DNA of 51,753 nucleotides from an uncultured Lachnospiraceae bacterium (GTDB lineage: Bacteria; Bacillota; Clostridia; Lachnospirales; Lachnospiraceae): assembly GCA_902767015.1 (NCBI GenBank), contig CACXFV010000018.1:1-51753 (forward strand), given 5' to 3'. A model generated the notes under the pieces. That model did no database searches. It saw only the letters and a program-made list of their open reading frames with translations, and was not told the origin of the DNA. Below, one piece after another: positions 17,471-25,294 of the stretch. Numbering within the stretch: the first letter of the stretch is position 1; the number at the start of each line of letters is the position of its first letter. The position numbers were made by a program, and so were the translations under genes.

Positions 17471-17514
17471 AGAGCGGTTTTGACAGGTTAAATTGTAAAA
17501 TCGCTCTTTTTTTT
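17471..17514 (+). terminator. pnp terminator
   Basis: AGAGCGGTTTT (17471-17481) pairs with AAAATCGCTCT (17497-17507, one G-U pair), closing a 15-base loop, followed by seven T residues. Confidence 0.82.
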
Positions 17515-17543
17515 AGTAAAGTAATAGAAAGAAGGAGTAAAAG

Positions 17544-18317
17544 ATGCGTTTCAGACCATGTATTGATATCCATAATGGCAAGGTAAAACAGATTATCGGT
17601 TCTACTTTAAAGGATGAAGGGGATACGGCAGAGGAAAACTTTGTTTCCGGAAAAGATGCCTCCTATTATGCGGAAATTTATCAGAAACATCAGTTGGAAG
17701 GCGGACATATTATTATGCTGAATGGCAAAGATTCTCCTTATTATGTCGCAACGAGGGCACAGGCAGCTGCGGCATTGGAGACCTACAGAAAAGGAATGCA
17801 GATAGGCGGTGGCATCACTGATGTTAATGCACTGGAATGGATAGCAGCAGGAGCCTCTCACGTGATTGTGACTTCCTTTGTGTTTCAAAATGGCAGCATC
17901 AATTACGGTAATCTCGAAAAATTGTGCGACATAGTGGGAAAAGAGCGTCTTGTCCTGGATTTAAGCTGTCGGAGAAAGGGAGCGGGATATTATGTAGTGA
18001 CTGACAGATGGCAGAAATTCACGGATATGGAGGTGAATTTCAGGAATCTTGACAGACTTTCTGCGTATTGTGATGAATTTCTGATACATGCGGTGGATGT
18101 TGAAGGAAAGAGTGCGGGATTAGAGGAAAGACTTGCAGAACTGTTAGGCAGCTGGGGAAAAATACCGGTTACCTATGCGGGGGGGATACGTTCGTTTGAA
18201 GATGTGGAAAAACTTGAAAAAATAGGAAAATCAAAATTAGATTTTACTGTCGGAAGTGCTCTTGACATATTTGGTGGAAATTTAAGTTTTATAGAAATGT
18301 CGAAATATGCAAAATAG
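17544..18317 (+). CDS. hisA: Eukaryotic-type phosphoribosylformimino-AICAR ribotide isomerase (HisA/HIS6)
   Basis: Isomerises ProFAR in histidine synthesis. The 257-residue barrel follows the fungal HIS6 pattern, not the usual bacterial HisA. It shows CIDIHNGKVKQIIGSTL, the NFVSGKDASYYAEIY segment, LSCRRKGAGYYVV, LIHAVDVEGKSAGLEE and FTVGSALDIFGGNL. All are close to the yeast enzyme from memory. Catalytic aspartates are expected in CID and in AVDVEG. It stands alone, away from other his genes. A clear GAAGGAG precedes the ATG. Confidence 0.93.
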   Translation: MRFRPCIDIHNGKVKQIIGSTLKDEGDTAEENFVSGKDASYYAEIYQKHQLEGGHIIMLNGKDSPYYVATRAQAAAALETYRKGMQIGGGITDVNALEWIAAGASHVIVTSFVFQNGSINYGNLEKLCDIVGKERLVLDLSCRRKGAGYYVVTDRWQKFTDMEVNFRNLDRLSAYCDEFLIHAVDVEGKSAGLEERLAELLGSWGKIPVTYAGGIRSFEDVEKLEKIGKSKLDFTVGSALDIFGGNLSFIEMSKYAK

Positions 18318-18357
18318 ACAAAACACAAATGGGTTTTTGCTAAAAAAACGGTAAGAT

Positions 18358-18378
18358 TATTGTAAATAATTTACAATA
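18358..18378. promoter_or_regulatory. Perfect 21-bp operator-like palindrome
   Basis: TATTGTAAAT and its exact reverse complement are separated by a single central A. It lies 57 bases upstream of the -35 of the sugar-transport operon, suggesting a dimeric activator or repressor site. A weaker related pair, TTGTA...TACAA, follows at about 18392-18409. Confidence 0.55.
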
Positions 18379-18434
18379 AATATTTTTAAAATTGTATGAA
18401 ATGTACAAACAATAAGCACTTTTGTTAATAAAAC

Positions 18435-18463
18435 TTGCAAAAAAACATTATTTGTGATAGTAT
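18435..18463 (+). promoter_or_regulatory. Promoter of the sugar ABC operon
   Basis: TTGCAA (18435-18440) and TAGTAT (18458-18463) with 17-base spacing. The leader would be about 105 bases. The imperfect -10 is consistent with regulated expression. Confidence 0.5.
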
Positions 18464-18573
18464 GAAGACAGTTATTAGAATATTGTCTGGTAGTTTATAC
18501 ATATTTTGATGACAGTATTCTGTTACTAAATATACTCATACTATATCAACACGAAAAGGAGAGATAAAACAAA

Positions 18574-20010
18574 ATGAGAAAGAAATTATTGAGCGTTGCA
18601 CTTTGTGTAGCAATGGCAGCAACAGCATTGGTTGGCTGTGGTTCTTCTGATGACAAGAAGGATGATAAGAAATCAGATTCTAATAGCAATGCAGGCGACA
18701 GCAGCAAGACTGATGATGGCAGCAGTGATTCGTCAGATAACAAAGGCGGCGACACAGCGTCAACAGATGGAAAGGTATACTTCCTAAACTTCAAGCCTGA
18801 GATAGCAGATGCTTACACAGATTTGATGAAGACGTTTTCTGAGGAGACAGGTATTGAGGCTAAGGTTGTTACAGCAGCAGAGAGTCAGTATGAGGCTACT
18901 CTTAAGGTAGAGATGGCTAAGTCTGATGCACCTACACTTTTCACAGTGAACGGACCTGTTGGTTACAACACATGGAAAGATTACTGTGCAGATTTAAAGG
19001 ACACAGAATTTTATGGAATGTTAACTGACAAGGGAAGTGCTATTACAGATGGAGACAGCGTTGTAGGTATTCCTCTTATGATGGAGACATACGGTCTTAT
19101 CTGCAACAAGGCAATCTTCAAAAAGTATTTTGCATTAGACGGAATTGCTGATACAGGTTGCACAAAGATTGAAGACATCAATTCTTTTGCTAAGTTAAAA
19201 GCAGTTGTAGAAGATATGCAGGCACACAAGGCTGACCTTTCAATTGATGGTGTGTTCACAGAGATAGCATTGAACTCAAGAAATAACTGGAGAATTACAA
19301 ACCACTTATTCTGCTTACCATTATTCTATGAGTATCAGAAAGATGGCGTAATTGACAAACAGGAGATTGATTTCTCTTACGCTGACCAGTTCAAGGCTAT
19401 TCTTGACTTATATCTTGATAACGCTACTGTTTCAAGAAGTGATGCTTCATCAGGTACAGTTGATGACTCTATGTTAGAGCTTGCTCAGGGCAAAGCAGCA
19501 ATCGCTCAGAATGGTACATGGGCTTGGGGACAGATTAATGTTGATGACTCAGTTGTAAAGGCAGAGGATTTATATTACATGCCAATCTACATAGGAGCAG
19601 ATGGTGAGGAATCACAGGGCTTATGTACAGGTACAGAGAACTTTGTATGTATCAACTCAACAGCAGACGAAGCTGATCAGCAGGCTTCCGCTGAGTTCTT
19701 AAAGTGGTTATATACATCTGATGCAGGTAAGAAATTTGTAACTACTAACTATGGTGTAGCTCCATTCGAGGGATTTGATAACTCTGCAGCAGCAGATGCT
19801 AACCCACTTGTTAAGATGGCAATCGATGATGTTAACAACTCAAGCACAAAGACAGTTACATGGGTAACAACTACAACTCCTAGCCAGGATTGGAAGGATG
19901 CTTTAGGTGAGAGCTTACAGGGATATGCAGAAGGTACTGTTGAATGGGATACAGTAGTTTCAGATGCAAAGGATAAGTGGGCATCAGAGAAAGCAGCAGC
20001 TAACGAATAA
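18574..20010 (+). CDS. Carbohydrate ABC transporter substrate-binding lipoprotein
   Basis: An extracellular family-1 binding protein of 478 residues. The signal peptide ends in the lipobox ALVGC with the lipidated C22. An Asp/Ser/Lys-rich spacer (23-65) is followed by a two-lobed binding domain beginning KVYFLNFKPEIADAY. Motifs typical of the class include GKAAIAQNGTWAW (the ligand-side conserved segment). Downstream permeases and malQ point to maltodextrin or other malto-oligosaccharides as ligand; this is inferred. Codon use is notably biased (many GCA, ACA, CTT/TTA codons), as expected for a highly expressed gene. AAAGGAGAG precedes the ATG. Confidence 0.9.
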   Translation: MRKKLLSVALCVAMAATALVGCGSSDDKKDDKKSDSNSNAGDSSKTDDGSSDSSDNKGGDTASTDGKVYFLNFKPEIADAYTDLMKTFSEETGIEAKVVTAAESQYEATLKVEMAKSDAPTLFTVNGPVGYNTWKDYCADLKDTEFYGMLTDKGSAITDGDSVVGIPLMMETYGLICNKAIFKKYFALDGIADTGCTKIEDINSFAKLKAVVEDMQAHKADLSIDGVFTEIALNSRNNWRITNHLFCLPLFYEYQKDGVIDKQEIDFSYADQFKAILDLYLDNATVSRSDASSGTVDDSMLELAQGKAAIAQNGTWAWGQINVDDSVVKAEDLYYMPIYIGADGEESQGLCTGTENFVCINSTADEADQQASAEFLKWLYTSDAGKKFVTTNYGVAPFEGFDNSAAADANPLVKMAIDDVNNSSTKTVTWVTTTTPSQDWKDALGESLQGYAEGTVEWDTVVSDAKDKWASEKAAANE

Positions 20011-20046
20011 TTCATAACATTTTAGAGACATAACAGAAAGACAGTT

Positions 20047-20076
20047 TTCTCTCACTGCCGTCAGGCAGTGAGAGAA
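20047..20076 (+). other. mRNA-stabilising hairpin after the binding-protein gene
   Basis: A perfect 13-bp stem (TTCTCTCACTGCC with GGCAGTGAGAGAA) with a GTCA loop and no T-tract. In comparable operons such hairpins protect the binding-protein message from 3' decay. It forms a pair with the terminator-like hairpin that follows. Confidence 0.55.
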
Positions 20077-20093
20077 TGATATAAGATTACTAA

Positions 20094-20137
20094 GAGGTGA
20101 GAGAGGTTCTAGTAGCCTTTACTCACCACTTTTTTTA
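20094..20137 (+). terminator. Intra-operon partial terminator
   Basis: GGTGAG (20096-20101) pairs with CTCACC (20122-20127), with a small inner AGG/CCT stem, followed by ACT and seven T residues. It would reduce read-through from the binding-protein gene into the permease genes. Confidence 0.6.
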
Positions 20138-20159
20138 AAAAGAAATCAGGAGAGATATT

Positions 20160-21011
20160 ATGAATAACAGAACATTGAAGAAGTATTTTCCGATATTCGT
20201 TTTGCCTACTTTAATTGCTTTTATGATTGCTTTTGTGATACCTTTCATCATGGGCATATATCTGTCCTTTTGTAAATTTAACACTATAAGGGATGCAGAG
20301 TGGGTAGGAATCAAAAACTATATCAATATATTCTCGGATGACAAGACATTTGTGCAGGCATTAGTGCGAACTGTTAAATTTACTGTTGTTTCAGTGGTGA
20401 TTATTAACATAGGTGCTTTCGCATTGGCACTGTTACTTACCAGAAAGTTACCGGGAACCAATATTTTCAGAACAATATTCTTTATGCCTAACCTGATAGG
20501 CGGTATTGTACTTGGTTATATTTGGAAAGAGACTCTTGATACATTGACAAGAAAGATTTTTAAATTGCCATTTGCTTATACAGGTAGGAATTTTGGCTTT
20601 TGGGGACTTGTTTTAGTCATGTGCTGGCAGTTAATGGGCTACATGATGATAATTTACATAGCGGGTATACAAAATATACCTGAGGATGTAATGGAAGCCG
20701 CGAAAATAGATGGTGCAACACCATTTCAGATACTTTATAAGATAACAATTCCGCTTGTTATGCCTTCCGTTACCATTTGTCTGTTCCTCACATTATCTAA
20801 TTCGTTTAAGTTATATGATCAGAACTACGCATTAAATGGTAACTCCAATAAGACCAGTCTTCTGGCACTCGATATCTATAAGACCTTTTATGGGGCAAGC
20901 TCTTATGCTGAAGGTCGGGGACAGGCAAAGGCGGTTATATTCTTTATCATTGTTGCAGTAATTACATTTGCACAGTTGGGATTAACGAGGTCGAAGGAGG
21001 TAGAGTCATAA
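20160..21011 (+). CDS. Sugar ABC transporter permease (MalF type)
   Basis: An inner-membrane transport subunit of 283 residues with six predicted helices. The first is LPTLIAFMIAFVIPFIMG. The EAA coupling loop, contacting the ATPase, reads EAAKIDGATPFQILYKITIP (about 178-197). It pairs with the next gene, overlapping by one base (TAATG), so the two subunits are translationally coupled. AGGAGAG lies 6 bases before the ATG. No ATP-binding subunit gene is nearby, so a shared MsmK-like ATPase elsewhere is expected. Confidence 0.92.
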   Translation: MNNRTLKKYFPIFVLPTLIAFMIAFVIPFIMGIYLSFCKFNTIRDAEWVGIKNYINIFSDDKTFVQALVRTVKFTVVSVVIINIGAFALALLLTRKLPGTNIFRTIFFMPNLIGGIVLGYIWKETLDTLTRKIFKLPFAYTGRNFGFWGLVLVMCWQLMGYMMIIYIAGIQNIPEDVMEAAKIDGATPFQILYKITIPLVMPSVTICLFLTLSNSFKLYDQNYALNGNSNKTSLLALDIYKTFYGASSYAEGRGQAKAVIFFIIVAVITFAQLGLTRSKEVES

Positions 21012-21934
21012 TGAGCGAAAATGAAGTAAAGACAGAAGAATTGACGATTCCTCAGAAGCGGGAGGATATACCGGAACCTAAGATTGGTGCTCATGCAGCA
21101 AAAGTAATCGCTGATACAATCACGATAATTGTACTGACGTGTTTGGCGATACTGTTCCTGATACCGATAGCGGCAGTAGTGATGAATTCTTTTAAGAAGA
21201 AGATATATCTTGCACAGAATAAAGGGAATGCCTTTGAATTACTGACGAAGAAGTCATGGAACGGCTTCAAGAACTATACCGAGGGTGCAAAAGCAGTGGG
21301 AATGACCAGTGCCATTAAGAACTCATTTATCATTACCATCTTTGCAGTAATCGTGCTGATTCTGCTGACGGCAATGACGGCATGGTATCTGGTGAGAGTA
21401 AAATCAAAAGTGACAAGTATCATATATTATGGTTTTGTTTTTTCAATGGTAGTTCCGTTCCAGATGGTTATGTTTACAATGGCAAATCTCGCAGATATGC
21501 TGGGACTTACTACAGTGACAGGATTGATAGTCTTGTATGTCGGTTTTGGTGCAGGTATGTGTGTGTTTATGTTCAGTGGTTTCGTCAAGGCGATACCGAT
21601 TGACGTAGAGGAAGCTGCGATGATAGACGGCTGTAACCCGTTACAGACCTTCTTTAGAGTGGTAGTTCCGATGTTGAGACCAACCATGATAACGGTTGCC
21701 ATATTGGAGTCAATGTGGATTTGGAATGACTACTTACTTCCTAAACTGACATTACCGACAGAGGTTAAGACGATTCCGCTTGCCATTGATGCATGTACGG
21801 GTTCCCATGGAACTTATCAGTTGGGTTGGTTGATGGCTATGCTTGTGATAGCAATCATACCGATTATCATATTCTACCTGTCTTGCCAGAAACACATTAT
21901 CAAGGGTGTTGCAGCAGGTGCCGTTAAGGGATAA
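21011..21934 (+). CDS. Sugar ABC transporter permease (MalG type)
   Basis: The second membrane subunit, 307 residues with six helices after a charged cytoplasmic N-terminus of about 35 residues. The EAA loop reads EEAAMIDGCNPLQTFFRVV (about 202-220), and the characteristic WNDYLLPKL segment follows. The start codon overlaps the preceding stop. It forms the heterodimeric pore with the MalF-type protein. Confidence 0.92.
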   Translation: MSENEVKTEELTIPQKREDIPEPKIGAHAAKVIADTITIIVLTCLAILFLIPIAAVVMNSFKKKIYLAQNKGNAFELLTKKSWNGFKNYTEGAKAVGMTSAIKNSFIITIFAVIVLILLTAMTAWYLVRVKSKVTSIIYYGFVFSMVVPFQMVMFTMANLADMLGLTTVTGLIVLYVGFGAGMCVFMFSGFVKAIPIDVEEAAMIDGCNPLQTFFRVVVPMLRPTMITVAILESMWIWNDYLLPKLTLPTEVKTIPLAIDACTGSHGTYQLGWLMAMLVIAIIPIIIFYLSCQKHIIKGVAAGAVKG

Positions 21935-21952
21935 ACATATTGAATTAAATTA

Positions 21953-22000
21953 TTATCGCAGGTAGACGACATAATATATGTGTTGCTTTGCCTGCGATAA
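21953..22000 (+). other. Intergenic hairpin before malQ
   Basis: A perfect 10-bp outer stem (TTATCGCAGG with CCTGCGATAA) and an A+T-rich inner ACATA/TATGT stem. There is no T-tract. TTGATA at 22002 and ATTATA at 22024 could form a weak promoter for malQ directly after it. Confidence 0.4.
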
Positions 22001-22103
22001 GTTGATATCAGAGGAATTTATATATTATAGAGAAAGGAAAATGTATAGTCGGCATATAATGTAAAAGTTGTTGCATGGTATTGCTATATACATGGGTTAA
22101 AAA

Positions 22104-23588
22104 ATGAGAAGTGCCGGAATATTATTGCCAGTTGCCAGTCTTCCATCAAAGTACGGAATAGGATGTTTTTCAAAAGAGGCATATGAACTGATTGACAAAC
22201 TGAAGAAAGCAAAGCAGACATATTGGCAGATTTTGCCGTTGGGACCTACCGGTTTTGGTGATTCGCCTTACCAGTCCTTTTCAACGTTTGCAGGGAATCC
22301 TTATTATATTGATTTAGAGAAGTTGATACAGGAAGGGCTTCTTACAAGAGAGGAATGTGAGGAATGTGATTTCGGGGATGATGACAGGTATGTTGATTAT
22401 GAGAAGATTTATAAATCGAGGTTTGGAATTTTATGGCAGGCATTTAAGAATTTTGATTGTGAAACTGCGGATTTTAAACAGTTTGTATCAGAGCAGAGAG
22501 ATTGGTTAGAAGACTATGCGCTCTATATGTCCATTAAGGATTCTAATGAAGGACTTACATGGATTAAGTGGGATGAGGACATAAAGCTGCGTCAGCCGGA
22601 GGCCATCAGGAGATATCGTGAGGAGTTGGCGGAGGATATTCAGTTTTATGAGTTTATTCAGTATCAATTTTACAGGCAGTGGATGAATTTGAAGGAATAT
22701 GCCAACAGCAATGGTATTAAGATTATAGGGGACATTCCCATCTATGTTGCGTTTGACAGTGCAGACTGCTGGTCATCGCCGCAGCTGTTTCAGTTTAATG
22801 ATGACAATGAGCCTAAGGCAGTAGCAGGTTGTCCGCCGGACGCCTTTGCGGCAACAGGACAGTTGTGGGGAAATCCGCTCTATGATTGGGAATATCATAA
22901 AAAGACGGAATATGAATGGTGGAAGAAGAGGGTAAGGTATAGTTTTCAGTTATATGATGTGGTGAGGATAGACCATTTTAGAGGCTTTGATGAATACTAT
23001 TCTATTCCGTATGGTGATGAGACCGCTGAAAATGGTCACTGGGAGAAGGGACCGGGATTGGATTTGTTTACGTCTCTGACAGAGGAGCTGGGAAAACTCA
23101 ATATTATCGCAGAAGATTTGGGTTATCTGACAGACAGTGTTGTGCAGCTGGTAAAGGATACCGGCTATCCGGGAATGAAGATTATGCAGTTTGCTTTTGA
23201 TTCAAGAGAGCAGAGCAATTATCTGCCCCACACGTATGATAAAAATTGTGTGGTATATACCGGAACCCATGATAATGATACCATTCAGGGGTGGTATCCG
23301 ACGATATCAGGGAAGGATAGAGAGTATTCCAAGGAGTATCTTAATAATGCCGGAACAAAGAAGAAAGAATTGTATTGGGATTTTATACGGGTTACATTAG
23401 CTTCTGTGGCAGATACAGCCATCATACCGGTACAGGATTATCTGGGACTGGGCTCCGAAGCAAGAATTAATGTTCCGTCAACACTGGGAACGAATTGGAA
23501 ATGGAGACTGTTAAAGGGCGAATTAGATAATAAATTACTTGCCACGATTGCAAGAATGACAGAGATTTATGAGAGATGTGAGGTATAA
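22104..23588 (+). CDS. malQ: 4-alpha-glucanotransferase (GH77)
   Basis: Disproportionates malto-oligosaccharides in the cytoplasm. The 494-residue chain is a typical amylomaltase. It has RSAGILLPVASLPSKYGIG at the start, AFAATGQLWGNPLYDW, and the catalytic trio D290 (VRIDHFRG), E337 (IIAEDLG) and D390 (THDNDT). It lies 169 bases after the permeases, co-directional, so imported maltodextrins are probably processed here. The ribosome-binding site is weak (GGGTT), suggesting modest translation. Confidence 0.96.
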   Translation: MRSAGILLPVASLPSKYGIGCFSKEAYELIDKLKKAKQTYWQILPLGPTGFGDSPYQSFSTFAGNPYYIDLEKLIQEGLLTREECEECDFGDDDRYVDYEKIYKSRFGILWQAFKNFDCETADFKQFVSEQRDWLEDYALYMSIKDSNEGLTWIKWDEDIKLRQPEAIRRYREELAEDIQFYEFIQYQFYRQWMNLKEYANSNGIKIIGDIPIYVAFDSADCWSSPQLFQFNDDNEPKAVAGCPPDAFAATGQLWGNPLYDWEYHKKTEYEWWKKRVRYSFQLYDVVRIDHFRGFDEYYSIPYGDETAENGHWEKGPGLDLFTSLTEELGKLNIIAEDLGYLTDSVVQLVKDTGYPGMKIMQFAFDSREQSNYLPHTYDKNCVVYTGTHDNDTIQGWYPTISGKDREYSKEYLNNAGTKKKELYWDFIRVTLASVADTAIIPVQDYLGLGSEARINVPSTLGTNWKWRLLKGELDNKLLATIARMTEIYERCEV

Positions 23589-23651
23589 GGGTAGATTTTA
23601 AAGTAAAGCACATATGATATAGCAACTTAAAAATAGGAGGTTTTTCTGAAT

Positions 23652-25280
23652 ATGGAATATGTAGCAGAATATAAAGATAAGTTTAGAAGGTTAATTGAAA
23701 TTCAGGAAAAATATGGGATTGATTCCAGTGAGTCAAAACAGATGCTTGAAAGCATTGATTCATACAGGGTAAATACACCTGTTGTGGGAAATTTCAGCAC
23801 AGGAAAAAGCTCTATGATTAATGCTGTGATAGGAAGACCACTTTTGAGTGTGGAGATTACACCGGAGACGGCGGTGCCGACCGAAATCTATTATGGTGAT
23901 AATAAAGTATACCAGCACGATAAGAATGGGATTATTGAGCGAGGAATTGACGAGCTTCCGCTTAAGGGGCTTACGATACAGACAACCGACCTTGTGAAAA
24001 TTGAGTATCATAATGATTTTTTAAAGGAAATCAAGACGGTAAATATCGTTGACCTGCCGGGTTTTGATACGAACTTTGAACTGCACAATAGGGCGATTCA
24101 CCAATATCTGCCGAACAGTCTGGCCTACCTTTTGGTGGTTTCTTCGGATGAGCCGGTATTAAAAGAAAGTATTTCGGAATTTTTGAAGGAACTGAAAGTA
24201 TATAATATGCCGGTATATGTGGTCATTACCAAATGCAACCGATTAGACGATGATGAATTGGAGGAATGTAAGCGTTTGTTGAGAAAGCTCGTTGGCAAAA
24301 TTGTCGAGCGGGATGATGTGAAGGTGGCATGTGTTGATTCTTATGGAAATGTTAAGATAGACGAGTTGAAGGATATTCTCAGAGAGATACAGAGCCAGAC
24401 GGGACGCATCTTTGTGAATAAATATACGAAAGCACTCAGGGCGGCATCCATGCTTACGGAGGTATATCTGATAGAGAGAATTGATAAGGCAAGTCTCTCC
24501 ACCTCAAGACTTGAGCAGGAGCAGGAAAAGGTGGAGAAGAAGATGCAGGAACTGTCTGTGGATATTGAGAGGGAAAAAACGAATTTTGACAGACAGGCGA
24601 AGGTTTGTATCAATACAATCAGAGAGAGAGTCAAAAGTGATCTTGAAGCGACACTTCCTACGATTAGTGCCATGATAGAGAACGGCTCCGATATCACAGA
24701 AAAGATTAATGCAGTAGTAAGACGTTCTGTCAGAATAGGAATCAATACGGAATTTGAGCCGAAATTAAAGAAATATGTGGAGCATATTTCGGAAATGATT
24801 ACCATTGAATTTAATGAGAATGATCTGATTATCAATAATATAGAAGGCTTACAGAAGGCAAATGTAGTGGATGAGGTGACAAAGACCGCACTGCCTGTGA
24901 TATTGGCAGGGGTAGGTCTTGTGTTTGCACCGGTGGCAGCGGTAATTGGCGGTATGGTCGGCGTGGCAGCTGATATTGTCCATAATGTATCTAATAATAA
25001 AAAGAGACAGAAGGAGGTTGATAAGGCGGCAAAAGCCATTATCAAGGAAGTAACCGAGCACACCATTGTCAGCATTGAGAATGAGATTAGCAGGTATATT
25101 GCTAATATCAATCAGAAGATTGAGAAGGATGTGATGAAGAAAAAAACAGTACTGGAGAAATCATTATCCGATATTAAGATTGATATCAGTATTGAGGAAA
25201 GTAACCGTTCCAGAGATATAGAAGACTTGGAGAAGGATTTGGAATTTATTCAGTCCTTTAAGAACATCAAGGCAGTTTAG
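23652..25280 (+). CDS. Dynamin-like GTPase A (membrane-associated)
   Basis: A bacterial dynamin-family protein of 542 residues. The N-terminal GTPase has the P-loop GNFSTGKSS (46-54), TPETAVPT as switch I and DLPG (134-137). The G4 motif is TKCN (193-196), where the specificity Asp is expected, with D199 just after. A long coiled region (about 275-330) is followed by a strongly hydrophobic hairpin (about 413-445), the expected membrane paddle, and a second coiled coil to the end. The next gene, 14 bases on, is a second dynamin. GGAGG lies upstream. Membrane remodelling or repair is the family role; the specific job here is unknown. Confidence 0.88.
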   Translation: MEYVAEYKDKFRRLIEIQEKYGIDSSESKQMLESIDSYRVNTPVVGNFSTGKSSMINAVIGRPLLSVEITPETAVPTEIYYGDNKVYQHDKNGIIERGIDELPLKGLTIQTTDLVKIEYHNDFLKEIKTVNIVDLPGFDTNFELHNRAIHQYLPNSLAYLLVVSSDEPVLKESISEFLKELKVYNMPVYVVITKCNRLDDDELEECKRLLRKLVGKIVERDDVKVACVDSYGNVKIDELKDILREIQSQTGRIFVNKYTKALRAASMLTEVYLIERIDKASLSTSRLEQEQEKVEKKMQELSVDIEREKTNFDRQAKVCINTIRERVKSDLEATLPTISAMIENGSDITEKINAVVRRSVRIGINTEFEPKLKKYVEHISEMITIEFNENDLIINNIEGLQKANVVDEVTKTALPVILAGVGLVFAPVAAVIGGMVGVAADIVHNVSNNKKRQKEVDKAAKAIIKEVTEHTIVSIENEISRYIANINQKIEKDVMKKKTVLEKSLSDIKIDISIEESNRSRDIEDLEKDLEFIQSFKNIKAV

Positions 25281-25294
25281 GAGGGTTAGGGAAG

